The notes beneath the pieces were generated by a model. The model did not search any database, was not told the DNA's origin, and saw only the letters and a program-made list of their open reading frames with translations. Below are positions 27,510 to 36,308 of a stretch of DNA of 64,000 nt, in pieces. Each line of letters starts with the position of its first letter. The first letter of the stretch is position 1. The translations under genes were made by a program, and so were the position numbers. This DNA is from Burkholderia sp. 8Y (GTDB lineage Bacteria; Pseudomonadota; Gammaproteobacteria; Burkholderiales; Burkholderiaceae), in assembly GCF_902506145.1 (NCBI RefSeq), contig NZ_LR733520.1:1639370-1703369 (forward strand). Direction: 5' to 3'.

Positions 27510-28496
27510 TCAGGCGCGGCGCGCCTTCGGTTCTTCGTCCGAGTCGCCGTCGTTCAGTTCAGCGTCGCTCAGATCGGCGTCGTTCGATGAGCGGGCGTCC
27601 GTCCCACCGTGTTCTTGATGCGGGCCGTCGGCCGCTGGTCGCGGCGCGCTGACCTCGTCTGCGTCGGCCAGCGTAGGCGTTTCTTCTGAATCAGATGCAT
27701 CGACTGCCGACCTCAGGCGGACTTGGGTCAGCACGCCGCCGTCGATTTGTTCGTTCGCACGAAGCGTTCCGGCTTCGGATGCTTCGCTTGGCCGAGCATC
27801 CGTCGTGTACGGCGTCGCGGCGTCGGCCGCCTGCTCCGCCCCGGCATTGCAGGCGCCCGCTTCGTCGGAAGCCGGTAGGGCCGTTGTCTCGTTCGCGCCG
27901 TCGCTAGCAGACGACGGCTGGGCCGCCGCGCCTTCCGGGAAATCGATCGAATGCTGCGCGAGCAGCGCCGCTTCGAACTGCGACGACGGGTTGTCCAGCG
28001 CGGGCAATTCGTCGAGCGCGGTCAGGCCCAGATCGTCGAGGAACTGCTTGGTCGTGGCATACAGCGCGGGCCGGCCGGGCACATCGCGATGTCCGATCAC
28101 CTCGATCCATCCGCGATCTTCCAGCTGTTTAACCACCTGCGTGTTTACCGTGACGCCGCGAATCTCTTCGATATCACCGCGCGTTACCGGCTGACGATAA
28201 GCAATAATGGCCAGCGTCTCGAGCACAGCCCGCGAGTATTTCGGCGGCTTTTCGGGATTCAGCCGGTCAAGGTAAGTCCGCATGGCGGGCTTGCTCTGGA
28301 ACCGCCACCCCGACGCAAGCGCCACCAGCTCGACGCCGCGCCCCGACCAATCAGCCTGGAGTCCTTCGAGCAGCGTGCGAACCGTATCGGCCGAAATGTC
28401 CTCGGCGAAAAGTTTGCGCAATTCACTCACCCGCAGCGGTTCCTGCGCGCAGATCAAAGCAGTCTCGAGGACGATTTTCGCCTCTTGGGTATTCAT
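27510..28496 (-). CDS. scpB: Chromosome segregation/condensation protein ScpB, extended
   Basis: A 328-residue protein. Residues 1-170 form the ScpB tandem winged-helix region: [50 protein letters not shown] and [24 protein letters not shown]. ScpB binds ScpA and SMC in the condensin complex. Residues about 171-328 are acidic, Ser/Ala/Asp-rich and probably disordered; most ScpB proteins stop near residue 200. scpA is not in the window. It precedes rluB by about 100 bases, a gene pairing common in proteobacteria. Confidence 0.92.
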   Translation of the reverse strand: MNTQEAKIVLETALICAQEPLRVSELRKLFAEDISADTVRTLLEGLQADWSGRGVELVALASGWRFQSKPAMRTYLDRLNPEKPPKYSRAVLETLAIIAYRQPVTRGDIEEIRGVTVNTQVVKQLEDRGWIEVIGHRDVPGRPALYATTKQFLDDLGLTALDELPALDNPSSQFEAALLAQHSIDFPEGAAAQPSSASDGANETTALPASDEAGACNAGAEQAADAATPYTTDARPSEASEAGTLRANEQIDGGVLTQVRLRSAVDASDSEETPTLADADEVSAPRPAADGPHQEHGGTDARSSNDADLSDAELNDGDSDEEPKARRA

Positions 28497-28833
28497 GCAG
28501 CTTGGGTCAGCCCTGTGTGGTCAATGATCCGGTTCAAAAACGAGCCTGAGCGAGTTCGAACGTCACCAAAGCGGTGCGTACGATAAAGCTGGACGCGGAG
28601 ATTCAAGACGCGCTCGCCCGATTGTAATCGGTCATATTGATTGGGAGCACGCACCGGGGAGAGGCGACAAAGGGCGATCGGGGAGCGAACGCCGGGCCAT
28701 CTCAGCCGGACGAGGTGGCGCTTTCCTAGGCGAAAGCGCGTGACTGAGCGCCATATTACGCAAAAAGAACCGGGGCGTAAAGGTGATCGGTCACGCCCCG
28801 CTTTGCTCACTTGCCGCCTCACTTCTCGATGCC
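28497..28833. other. Intergenic region between scpB and the aminotransferase gene
   Basis: A 337-base gap with the aminotransferase terminator near 28765-28801 and presumably the scpB promoter. No gene or RNA is supportable here. Confidence 0.5.
28765..28801 (-). terminator. Intrinsic terminator of the aminotransferase gene
   Basis: On the minus strand an 8-bp CGGGGCGT/ACGCCCCG stem (plus-strand arms near 28771-28778 and 28792-28800) is followed by GTTCTTTTT. It lies about 35 bases after the stop codon. Confidence 0.75.
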
Positions 28834-30072
28834 CTACGCGCCGCGCGTCGACAAGAAGCGGCGCAGGCGTTCGACGCCCATGTCGAGGCGCGCCGGATCG
28901 CAGGCGTAGCACCAGCGCACGAAGCCTTCGCCTTCCGCGCCGAACGCGCTGCCCGGCGCAAGCCCGACGCCGGCTTCCCGCACCAGCGCCTTGCACAGTT
29001 CCAGGCTGCGCGCGGCGCCCGGCAGCGAGAAGAACAGGTACATCGCGCCGTCGGGCGCGCGCACGTCGACGCTGTCGATGCCCTGAAGCGCGTTCACCAG
29101 ATGATCGCGGCTCGCACGCAGATCCGCGACCAGCGATCGCGTGAACGACTCGCCCCCTTGCACCGCGACGATGCCCGCCTGCTGCACGAACGACGGCGCG
29201 CACGACGTGTTGTACTCGACGAGCTTGCCCAGATCGTCCATCAGCCGCGCCGGCGCGACCAGCCAGCCGAGCCGCCAGCCGGTCATGAGCCACGCTTTCG
29301 AGAACGAATTCACCGCGATCACGCGTTCGTCCCGGTCGGCGAGGTCCAGAAAGGACGGCGCGACGCTCCCGCCCGGCCCGTAGTAAAGGCGCTCGTAGAC
29401 CTCGTCCGCGACGATCCAGATGCCGTGACGCCGGCAGTGCTCGAGCACGACGCGCTGCTCGTCGCGCGTCATCGTCCAGCCGGTCGGGTTGTTCGGCGAA
29501 TTGATCATCAGCATGCGCGTGGATGGCGTGAGCGCGGCGAGCAGCCGGTCCAGATCGAGCGTCCATCCATGCGGGCCGTAAGTCAGCGCGACGGTTTGGA
29601 CCGTTGCGCCGAGAATCTTTGGAATCTCGACGAGGTTCGGCCAAAGCGGCGTCACGGCGACCACGCGATCGCCCACTCCGACGACGAGCTGTGCGGCCAG
29701 CATCAGCGCGTTCACGCCGGCACTCGTCACCGCGATGTTGTCGGCGCGCGTCGCGCCGTGCAGCGCGCTGACGTAGCGCCCGAGCGCCTCGCGCAACGGC
29801 GCGATGCCGAGATTGTGCGTGTAGAACGTCGCGCCGTCGGCGAGCGCGCGGCTCGCCGCGTCGCGGATGAATTCGGGCGTTACCCGGTCGGATTCGCCGA
29901 ACCAGAACGGCAGCATGTCCGGCACGCCGAAGCCCGCGTTCGCGACTTCCCGAATCTGCGAGGGACGCAACGCCCGGACGGCGTCGCGCGCGTTCGGCGC
30001 ACCGTCCGCATGCGCCTTTGCCGCCGTCAAGCCGCTCAATTCAGCGATTACCGCGCCTTCCGATTCACTCAT
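28834..30072 (-). CDS. Pyridoxal-phosphate aminotransferase, class I/II
   Basis: A 412-residue fold-type I aminotransferase. The PLP Lys lies in VNSFSKAWLMTGWRLGW. Other family sites: TSAGVNALMLAAQLVVGVGD (cofactor phosphate region), INSPNNPTGW (Asn that holds the pyridine ring), ADEVYERLYY (Asp and Tyr) and the C-terminal substrate-binding Arg in GEGFVRWCYA. It resembles aspartate/alanine-type aminotransferases; the amino acid used cannot be told. A LysR gene lies 78 bases upstream on the same strand and may regulate or be co-transcribed with it. Confidence 0.88.
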   Translation of the reverse strand: MSESEGAVIAELSGLTAAKAHADGAPNARDAVRALRPSQIREVANAGFGVPDMLPFWFGESDRVTPEFIRDAASRALADGATFYTHNLGIAPLREALGRYVSALHGATRADNIAVTSAGVNALMLAAQLVVGVGDRVVAVTPLWPNLVEIPKILGATVQTVALTYGPHGWTLDLDRLLAALTPSTRMLMINSPNNPTGWTMTRDEQRVVLEHCRRHGIWIVADEVYERLYYGPGGSVAPSFLDLADRDERVIAVNSFSKAWLMTGWRLGWLVAPARLMDDLGKLVEYNTSCAPSFVQQAGIVAVQGGESFTRSLVADLRASRDHLVNALQGIDSVDVRAPDGAMYLFFSLPGAARSLELCKALVREAGVGLAPGSAFGAEGEGFVRWCYACDPARLDMGVERLRRFLSTRGA

Positions 30073-30150
30073 CGCCCGCTCCGTCGAAAAGAATGAAGTC
30101 TAACGCGAGCTCGGCGCATTCGAGATGACGCGTCGAAACGCGCGCGCCCG

Positions 30151-31062
30151 CTAGAGGTCTTCCGCGCGTCGCGGCAGCCCCGCGATCAGCGACCACACCG
30201 ACTGCGCCGCCGGAGACAGCGAGCGATCCCGCCGCCGCACGAGTTCCACCGTGCGTTCGGCGCGCGGCGTGAGCGGCAGCGCGACGAGCGAGGAATCCGC
30301 CGGCAACGGCAGCGCGAGCCGCGGCAAGACGCTGACGCCGACGCCCGCCTCGACGAGCCCGAACACGGTCGCCGAATGCCCGAGTTCCTGAACCACCTGC
30401 GCGTCGACGCCGTGCTGCTGCATGACGGCATCGATGATCGGGCGACTGCCCGATGCGTAGTCCAGCATGACAAGCCGCTCGCCCGCGAGCGCCTCCCACG
30501 GCGCGGCGCACTCGTGCGCGAGCGGGTGATCCCGCCGCGCGACGAGGCAGAAGGAATCGGTCATCACGGGTTCGCCGTGCAGATCGTCGACCGAAAACGG
30601 GCCGATGACCACGCCGAAATCAACTTCGCCCGACTTCACCTTGCGCAGCACGTCCGACTGAACGTCGTCGCGCAGGCTGAGCGTGACGAGCGGAAACTGG
30701 CGCGAGCACGATGCGATGACGCGCGGCATCAGCCGGCACGCGACCGTCGGACTGGCCGCGACAATCACCCGCCCGCGACGCTGCTGCCCCAGATCGCGCG
30801 CTTCGCGCAGAGCTTCGTCGAGGTCGGCGAGCAGGCGCGACACGGTGCCCACAAGGTCCATGCCGACATCCGTCAGCTGAACTTCGCGCGTCGTCCGGTC
30901 GATCAGCTTGAGCCCGATTTCGCTCTCCAGCTCACGCACGGAGCGGCTGACCGCCGATTGCGTCAACCCGATTTCCGCGCCAGCGCGGCTGAAGCTGCGC
31001 AGCCTCGATACCTCGATGAAGACGCGCAGTTGGCGCAGGGTCACGTTCAAAGAAGCGTTCAT
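30151..31062 (-). CDS. LysR-type transcriptional regulator
   Basis: A 303-residue LysR protein. The N-terminal helix-turn-helix is clear (LRQLRVFIEVSRLRSFSRAGAEIGLTQSAVSRSVRELE, broken here across two family blocks), followed by a linker helix and a periplasmic-binding-type effector domain (RGRVIVAASPTVACRLMPRVI, VDFGVVIGPF). It is codirectional with the downstream aminotransferase instead of divergent, which is less common for a LysR and its target. The effector is unknown. Confidence 0.9.
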   Translation of the reverse strand: MNASLNVTLRQLRVFIEVSRLRSFSRAGAEIGLTQSAVSRSVRELESEIGLKLIDRTTREVQLTDVGMDLVGTVSRLLADLDEALREARDLGQQRRGRVIVAASPTVACRLMPRVIASCSRQFPLVTLSLRDDVQSDVLRKVKSGEVDFGVVIGPFSVDDLHGEPVMTDSFCLVARRDHPLAHECAAPWEALAGERLVMLDYASGSRPIIDAVMQQHGVDAQVVQELGHSATVFGLVEAGVGVSVLPRLALPLPADSSLVALPLTPRAERTVELVRRRDRSLSPAAQSVWSLIAGLPRRAEDL

Positions 31063-31452
31063 TCAGGCGATTCATGAATAGAAGAGTTTCATGCGCGATT
31101 ATAGGCGACCAAAGGAGTTTCGCTGCGGTGCAGCATTCGAACGCAAACGCACGGGCGATGGGCCTGCTGCACAGGATTGGTGATTGTCCCGATTTCTTAA
31201 TCAATCGGTTTCGGGTCTGATACGGGCCATGCTGGCATCGCGTCAGCCTACTGCCATGCGGGTTTCCCGGATTTAGCAACATGCATGGCACGGTTCTCGC
31301 ATTTCTTTGCGCACAGAGGTCGAAGTCACAGCGGACGTATCGGAACCCGGTTTGCCGCAGCCGCTTCGGCCTTTCCTGGATTCGTTCATCGAATTCGACC
31401 AGAGTGCGCGGCGCGGGGCAGCGCACCGGGGTTAGCTTCGCTGAGGTGACAT
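31063..31452. other. Intergenic region upstream of LysR and the second DUF4096 gene
   Basis: A 390-base gap between divergent genes. No convincing gene, RNA or strong repeat was seen. A GAGGTGAC Shine-Dalgarno at its right edge serves the gene at 31453. Confidence 0.5.
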
Positions 31453-31854
31453 ATGGTGCTGTTCGACGATTTGAGAGATAACGAGTGGGCGCTGGTTGAG
31501 GCGTTGTTTTGTTCGGAGCCCGCGCGCAGCGAGCGGCGCGGCCGGCCGCGCGTCGAAGCGCGGTCGGTGGTCAACGCCGTGCTGTGGGTGTTGTCGACGG
31601 GCGAAGGGTGGTCCAAGCTGCCGGGCCGTTATCCATCGCCGCCCACCTGCCGCCGTCGTTTCGACGAATGGCAAGCCGACGGCACGCTCGCGGAAATCGT
31701 AAAGCGTCTCGCGAGCAATGGCCGCGAAGTGTCGTTGCGCGGGCGTATTGGGTCGAGCGCGGTGAAGCCGCCCGCTCCGCCGAGCCGCGATCGTCTGCGC
31801 GGCGCTTTCTGGACCAATCCCGAATCGTGGCGCGCGCCGGCCAAGATGGCCTGA
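31453..31854 (+). CDS. Solo DUF4096 (IS5-type transposase N-terminal domain) protein
   Basis: A 133-residue protein with a GAGGTGAC Shine-Dalgarno before its ATG. Residues about 5-85 (LRDNEWALVEALF, RGRPRVEARSVVNAVLWVL, WSKLPGRYPSPPTCRRRFDEW) align by eye with the protein at 3502-3918 and with the N-terminal domain of IS5-type transposases. The C-terminal 45 residues are unrelated to that protein. No DDE domain, inverted repeats or target duplication are visible. It is followed by a hairpin at 31868-31894. A retained DNA-binding domain is a reasonable guess; the function is unknown. Confidence 0.7.
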   Translation: MVLFDDLRDNEWALVEALFCSEPARSERRGRPRVEARSVVNAVLWVLSTGEGWSKLPGRYPSPPTCRRRFDEWQADGTLAEIVKRLASNGREVSLRGRIGSSAVKPPAPPSRDRLRGAFWTNPESWRAPAKMA

Positions 31855-31867
31855 GCGCCCGTTGCAT

Positions 31868-31894
31868 GCCGAAGCCGGCTCGTCCGGCTTCGGC
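31868..31894 (+). terminator. Hairpin after the second DUF4096 gene
   Basis: Perfect 11-bp inverted repeat gccgaagccgg/ccggcttcggc with a ctcgt loop, 14 bases after the stop codon. It has no T-run. Confidence 0.55.
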
Positions 31895-32038
31895 CTCATC
31901 CTCCCGGCGCAGCCTCGCCGACCTCGCGCCATTCGTTGCGCGATACAACTCTTTACGATTACTTACAGCGCCTTTGTGGATCGAGGCTTAGCGTGACGAG
32001 TGACCCAATAGGTCCGATCAGGGCTTCAGGACACTCTC

Positions 32039-32290
32039 ATGAAGGTATCGACACGGCTCATGCACGGCGTTCTGGCGGGGTTCGCCGGCGTGGCGTTCGT
32101 TGCGCACGCGCAGCCGCCTGCATCCGATCTGCGTCTCACCGCGAAGACGGCCTCGCCTGCGCCGCCCGACGCCGCGCGTGCTCGCGCTGCCACGCCGCCT
32201 GCGCCGCGCGGCGATCTGCGCGGCGACATCGCCAGTAACGTGCGCGCCCGGCCGGATAACGACCGCGACGAACGCGCGCCGCATCACTGA
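32039..32290 (+). CDS. Small exported protein of unknown function
   Basis: An 83-residue protein with a clear signal peptide (MKVSTRLMHGVLAGFAGVAF, cleavage near AHA). The mature 57 residues are Ala/Pro/Arg-rich and end in several Asp/Arg and two His. No family recognised. A weak AGGACA Shine-Dalgarno precedes the start, and a good terminator follows about 100 bases after the stop codon, which supports a real gene. Confidence 0.55.
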   Translation: MKVSTRLMHGVLAGFAGVAFVAHAQPPASDLRLTAKTASPAPPDAARARAATPPAPRGDLRGDIASNVRARPDNDRDERAPHH

Positions 32291-32391
32291 CATCTCTGCA
32301 CAACAAGTCTCGATCGCCGCGGAACCCGGCGCGGCGGCGTCAGTCACACCCTATGCCATGAGCACAGCATGGCAACAGTGGAATCCGGTCT

Positions 32392-32420
32392 GCCCGTGTC
32401 CTCGGATACGGGCTTTTTTT
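32392..32420 (+). terminator. Intrinsic terminator
   Basis: A gcccgtgtcc/ggatacgggc stem (32392-32401 and 32404-32413) followed by seven T. It follows the small exported protein gene and faces the convergent gene at 32499. Confidence 0.8.
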
Positions 32421-32498
32421 CGACCGCATGGAATCGCTCGTTGCCTGCCACGACGGCGCCCGACGATCCGCGCGATACCGACGCCTCGTCCGATCCCT

Positions 32499-32810
32499 TC
32501 AGATCCTCGCTTCGAGCACCGCTTCGTGGCCGCCGAAAATGTACGGTTCCGTGCGGCGTAAATCCCAGTCGATGGAGCGTTCGTCGCGCGAAAGGCGCGT
32601 GAATTCCTGTTTTCCGCGCTCCGTCACGACGGCGATATCGACGGGTGCGTGAAAGCCCGGCGCCGGCGCGACGGTGCGTTGCCGCGCGAGTTCAAGCAGC
32701 CCGAGGGCGCGAAGATGGTCGAAACCCTTGGGGCGTTTCGCCCACGGAACTTGACGATACTGCGCCCGGCGAAGTGCTTCGAGTACCGCTTCGTTGGAAT
32801 ACGTGGTCAT
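32499..32810 (-). CDS. Hypothetical protein with winged-helix-like core
   Basis: A 103-residue protein starting MTTYSNEAVLEALRRAQ at 32810, where ggaag precedes the ATG by about 9 bases; longer in-frame extension upstream looks non-coding. The segment FDHLRALGLLELARQ and the later VDIAVVTERGKQEFTRL recall a recognition helix and wing of a MarR/PadR fold, as in the protein at 1715, but no confident family can be named. The C-terminal part (DWDLRRTEPYIFGGHEAVLEA) is distinct. Confidence 0.6.
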   Translation of the reverse strand: MTTYSNEAVLEALRRAQYRQVPWAKRPKGFDHLRALGLLELARQRTVAPAPGFHAPVDIAVVTERGKQEFTRLSRDERSIDWDLRRTEPYIFGGHEAVLEARI

Positions 32811-33090
32811 CTCGTTTTTTCTTCCTGTGCAGCCATGACGACGCTCGTGACGGTCGCAAGACGGTCCGCGACGTCGACTAAACACGGCGCGCCGAATTTC
32901 GCGCGAGCGAACGATTTAAGCGTTCGCCGCCTGAATGTTTGGTCGCCGCTTGCGCTAGGTGCTGCTTTCTATTAAAAGCCCCCGTTGAGAGCGCGTTGAT
33001 CACGCGCTTTACTGCGACATCCGCCGATGCGCTCTGACCACGCGATGACGGAGCAAATTGCCCTGAAACCAATACGTTACTCCAATTAAA

Positions 33091-33807
33091 TTGGTTCTAT
33101 TTACTTTATTGCTGCTTTTTTTTGCATTGTTCGCATTTTGCAAGCGCCTCCGCGCGGCGATTGTTATCGTTACCGTCCTGCTCGCCTGGGGCTTTGGAAC
33201 CGGTTGGCTCGCAAGGCCGATGCTCGACATCGCGCAACGCGGTTATGAGAAGACGATAATGCCCTCATTCGCGCCGAAAACCACCATCGTGCTGATGGGC
33301 GGCGGCACGGATCGGCGTCACGGCGAACTCGTCCCGAAACGCGATTCGATGCCGCGCATCGCCGCCGCGGCGCGGCTGTATCGGCAATGCCGTGAGAGCG
33401 GCGCGTCGTGCCGCCTCATTCTGAGCGGCGGCGATCCTCAACATCACGGACAGGCGGAAGCCGACAACTACGCGCCCTACGTGCTGGCTCAAGGCGTCGC
33501 GCCGGCTGACCTGATCCGCGAAAACAAGAGCCTCAACACATACGAGAACGCGCAAAACGTCATGCGCATCTTAGGCAATGCACATGACAACGCGTTGATC
33601 GTGGTCACATCCGCGTATCACATGCGACGTTCGGTCCGTGCCTTCGAAGCATTCGGCTACGAACCGCAGCCTTATGTCTCGGACGTGCGCGAGAATCGGC
33701 TGACCGTGTTGCCGCGCTTTAGAAGCCTGGAGAACAGCGAGCTCGCGTTGCACGAAGTCGTCGGTCTCGCGCGCTTTCACGTGTGGCGCTGGCTGCATCT
33801 GTACTGA
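33091..33807 (+). CDS. DUF218 (SanA/ElyC/YdcF-like) membrane-anchored protein
   Basis: About 238 residues. One or two N-terminal membrane helices (LFTLLLLFFALFAF and AAIVIVTVLLAWGFG) are followed by the DUF218 domain: KTTIVLMGGGTDRR, CRLILSGGDPQHHGQAEADN, ENKSLNTYENAQN and VVTSAYHMRRSVRAFEAFGYEP. E. coli relatives act in envelope maintenance (ElyC, SanA), so an envelope role is likely. The start is uncertain: no ATG exists after the upstream in-frame stop codon at 33064, leaving TTG at 33091 or ATT at 33085, both with poor Shine-Dalgarno. The first 40 codons are AT-rich compared with the rest. Confidence 0.8.
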   Translation: MVLFTLLLLFFALFAFCKRLRAAIVIVTVLLAWGFGTGWLARPMLDIAQRGYEKTIMPSFAPKTTIVLMGGGTDRRHGELVPKRDSMPRIAAAARLYRQCRESGASCRLILSGGDPQHHGQAEADNYAPYVLAQGVAPADLIRENKSLNTYENAQNVMRILGNAHDNALIVVTSAYHMRRSVRAFEAFGYEPQPYVSDVRENRLTVLPRFRSLENSELALHEVVGLARFHVWRWLHLY

Positions 33808-34080
33808 TGCGCGAAGCGGGCGTATATCAAAATAATCAGGACTGGAAAGTACCTGTGCGCGCCGGTATGATTCCGCTCCGGCTGACACGGCCGGGCCGGC
33901 ATCGTCTTCCGACATACCGCTGACCTGATCTCAGCCTATGATGAGCCCTGTCGGGCTTGCGCGCTTCGCGTTTCAAACGCGCGCAGGTTCGGGCGGGAGC
34001 GATTCTTGCTCTGATGTAACCGTCTTTCCCACCGGATCGGACAGGCGATTCCCGGGTTCAACTGCTACTAGGAGGTAACA

Positions 34081-34329
34081 ATGAAGAAAGTGTCCCTGGC
34101 TGTTTTGTTGTCCCTGAGCGCGGTCGCATCGGCCTACGCGCAGAGCGAACAAGGCGTGACGATGAGCACCGATCCCGCACGGATCGCTGACATCGAATCG
34201 CGCGCGCAGAATCTGCAATCGCAGCAATCCAACATGCAAAACATGCAGATGGATCAATCGACGACGACGCAGAAGTCGGGCCATCACAAGAAGTCGCACG
34301 GCAAGTCGATGAAGCACTCGGCCGAGTAA
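34081..34329 (+). CDS. Small exported Gln/Met/His/Lys-rich protein
   Basis: An 82-residue protein with a very strong Shine-Dalgarno (taggaggtaac) and a clean signal peptide (MKKVSLAVLLSLSAVASAYA). The mature part has a short helix (PARIADIESRAQNLQSQQS), a Met-rich patch (NMQNMQMDQ) and a basic His/Lys/Ser tail (SGHHKKSHGKSMKHS). Met and His clusters suggest metal binding in the periplasm, or simple disorder. No family was recognised. A hairpin lies 40 bases downstream. Confidence 0.7.
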   Translation: MKKVSLAVLLSLSAVASAYAQSEQGVTMSTDPARIADIESRAQNLQSQQSNMQNMQMDQSTTTQKSGHHKKSHGKSMKHSAE

Positions 34330-34369
34330 GCGGTTCAAGTCGCTGACCTGCCTTCGGCGGTTCTGCTGC

Positions 34370-34404
34370 GCCGTCATCGCGAGATATGAGCGCGCGATGA
34401 CGGC
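34370..34404. terminator. Hairpin between convergent genes
   Basis: A perfect 12-bp inverted repeat (34370-34381 and 34393-34404) between the small exported protein gene and the convergent GGCT gene. No T-run, so it is a likely but unproven terminator. Confidence 0.5.
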
Positions 34405-34443
34405 GTGATCGCTTCGAGAGCGTTTCATCGTCCATCACGAGGC

Positions 34444-34860
34444 TTAACCGCGCCCTGCGCGATGCGCCACCCAATCGCCGCCTTCGATACGCGGCAATTC
34501 CTGCACCGCGCCTGCGGCCACCGGGTAAATGAGGCAATCGACATGCGTCGCTTCGCCGTCCAGTTGAACTTCCACATGCAGCCGGTGCGCACGGAATAGT
34601 CCCTCGACGCCCGGATACACTTCCTCGATCTCGTCCAGTACGGCAACGAGCGAGTCTTCGATCCGGTAGACGTCGCCCTTCACCGGCTCGCCCGCCTCGT
34701 CCAGCACGAGGCCAGGGTAAGAGCCGAAATCGAAAAGCCGCCCGCGCACATGCGCCGTGCCGATCCATTGCGGTGTCGCCATGGCGCTGCGCTCCGCGGC
34801 GCGATTGATGTCGTTGACCTCGCCCGCGCGCAGCGTGCCGTACACGAAGACGTATTGCAT
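34444..34860 (-). CDS. Gamma-glutamylcyclotransferase-like protein (GGCT/YtfP)
   Basis: A 138-residue protein of the GGCT-like fold. The N-terminal YVFVYGTLRAGEVN carries the substrate-binding Tyr-Gly-Thr-Leu-Arg signature; GRLFDFGSYPGLVLDEAGEPVKGDVYRI is the second family block; a Glu in LDEIEEVYPGV is in the place of the catalytic acid. YtfP-type members are small stand-alone proteins whose substrates are unclear, so cyclotransferase activity is only possible. The gene is divergent from the AraC regulator. Confidence 0.85.
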   Translation of the reverse strand: MQYVFVYGTLRAGEVNDINRAAERSAMATPQWIGTAHVRGRLFDFGSYPGLVLDEAGEPVKGDVYRIEDSLVAVLDEIEEVYPGVEGLFRAHRLHVEVQLDGEATHVDCLIYPVAAGAVQELPRIEGGDWVAHRAGRG

Positions 34861-34964
34861 CGAAGAAGCCGCTCCTCTCGCTGATGGTTCGTTATGCGCG
34901 CATTATCGCTGCTCAAAAACAGCGGTAGCGGATTGGCGTGTGGCTTCGGTTAACATCGCGGATC

Positions 34965-35828
34965 ATGGCTACGCATCACGTGCAACGAGCCACCATGCCA
35001 ACGTTCGCCGATCCCCGACCGCATCACGAGCAAGTCGAACATCTGGACATTCCCCTCGAGCACTCGCCGACGCTCGATCATCCGATCCGTGTGCGCTCGC
35101 GGCCGGTGCCTTCCGGCGTGCGCATCGCGTTGCATACGCATCCGTGGGCGCAGATGGCTTACACGTCGCGCGGCGTATTGCGCGTGGCGACCGCCGATTC
35201 GACGTGGATGGTGCCGCCCTCTCGCGCCATCTGGGTGCCGCCGAACGTCACGCACGAAGTGTTGATCGTCGAGGATGCCTATCTGCGCACGCTCTACGTC
35301 GACGCGAGCGTGGTGCCGGGCGGGCTCGGGGCGTGCCGCGTGGTGGAGGTGTCGCCCCTGTTGCGCGAGGTCATCGCGGCGCTGGACGAAGCGTCCATCA
35401 CGCGTGAGCGCGAGCGCCTGCTCGGCACCCTTGCGCTCGATGAAATCATGCGGTCTCAGCCGCTGCCGCTCTCCGTTCCGATGCCGAACGAAAAGCGGCT
35501 GCGCGCGCTGTGCGACGCGGTGCTCGCGGACCCGTCGCACTCGGACCTCGAACGCTGGTCGTCCGAAGCCGGCGCAAGCACGCGCACCATCGCGCGCCTT
35601 TTCAGACGCGAGCTCGGCGTGAGCTTTTCGCAATGGCGCCAGCAAGCGGTGCTGGCGCGCGCCATTCCGCTGCTGAGCCAGGGCCGGCCGCTCGCACAGG
35701 TCGCGCGGGAATTGGGATATCAGAGTCAAAGCGCGTTTTCGGCGATGTTTCGCCGCGCCTTCGGCGAGAGCCCGCGTGCGTTTTTCGCGCGCGACGCCAG
35801 CGACGAGCGCGACGCCGACGAACGCTAA
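34965..35828 (+). CDS. AraC family transcriptional regulator (cupin sensor)
   Basis: A 287-residue regulator. The N-terminal cupin-like sensor contains HTHPWAQMAYTSRGVLRV and PPSRAIWVPPNVTHEV. The C-terminal double helix-turn-helix contains GASTRTIARLFRRELGVSFSQWRQQ and ARELGYQSQSAFSAMFRRAFGESPRAFF, a full AraC signature. The layout resembles NimR/YdhB-type regulators that control a neighbouring exporter, but no exporter is adjacent here. The start is uncertain: ATG at 34965 or 34995; neither has a clear Shine-Dalgarno. Confidence 0.88.
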   Translation: MATHHVQRATMPTFADPRPHHEQVEHLDIPLEHSPTLDHPIRVRSRPVPSGVRIALHTHPWAQMAYTSRGVLRVATADSTWMVPPSRAIWVPPNVTHEVLIVEDAYLRTLYVDASVVPGGLGACRVVEVSPLLREVIAALDEASITRERERLLGTLALDEIMRSQPLPLSVPMPNEKRLRALCDAVLADPSHSDLERWSSEAGASTRTIARLFRRELGVSFSQWRQQAVLARAIPLLSQGRPLAQVARELGYQSQSAFSAMFRRAFGESPRAFFARDASDERDADER

Positions 35829-35843
35829 GCACGGCGGACCGAA

Positions 35844-36308
35844 TCAGACGCGCCGGACCATGTGGCGGATCGCGCCGAGCTGGGCGAGCCGGGGCCCGGC
35901 GGGACGATACCCGAGACGCACATAGAGACGCGCGGCGGGGTTATCGACGAAAACCCGCAACTGGCACTCCGCGAGCCCCCGCGCCCGCGCCCAGCGATGC
36001 GCGGTGTTCAGCAGAAAGGTGCCGGCGCCGCGCCCCCGATAACCCGGCGCGATCTGCACGTCGCGAATATGCAGCGAGTTGTCTTCTTCTGTCACGCGCA
36101 TGACGCCGATCGGCATGCCGTCGGCCTGCAGGATGAAATTCTCGGACTCCCGCCAGCTCGACAGGAACAGATCGCCGCGCCAGACGAGATTGTGGCGACG
36201 GTAATAGCCCACCATGTTGTCGTGCGTGAGGGCTTCGGCGAAGGCGAAGTCGGCCATCGTCGCCTGGCGGAGTTGGTAGAGCGAGAGGTCTTCGGTCGGG
36301 TCGAGCAT
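35844..36308 (-). CDS. GNAT family N-acetyltransferase
   Basis: About 154 residues of a GCN5-related acetyltransferase: LYQLRQATMADFAFAEALT, GMPIGVMRVTEEDNSLHIRDVQIAPGYRGRGAGTFLLNTA (acetyl-CoA pyrophosphate loop RGRGAG) and VFVDNPAARLYVRLGYRP. The substrate is unknown. The start at 36308 is preferred (36317 is an alternative); a longer in-frame ORF upstream is rejected because it is a translated tRNA-Asp gene. It is convergent with the AraC gene. Confidence 0.85.
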   Translation of the reverse strand: MLDPTEDLSLYQLRQATMADFAFAEALTHDNMVGYYRRHNLVWRGDLFLSSWRESENFILQADGMPIGVMRVTEEDNSLHIRDVQIAPGYRGRGAGTFLLNTAHRWARARGLAECQLRVFVDNPAARLYVRLGYRPAGPRLAQLGAIRHMVRRV

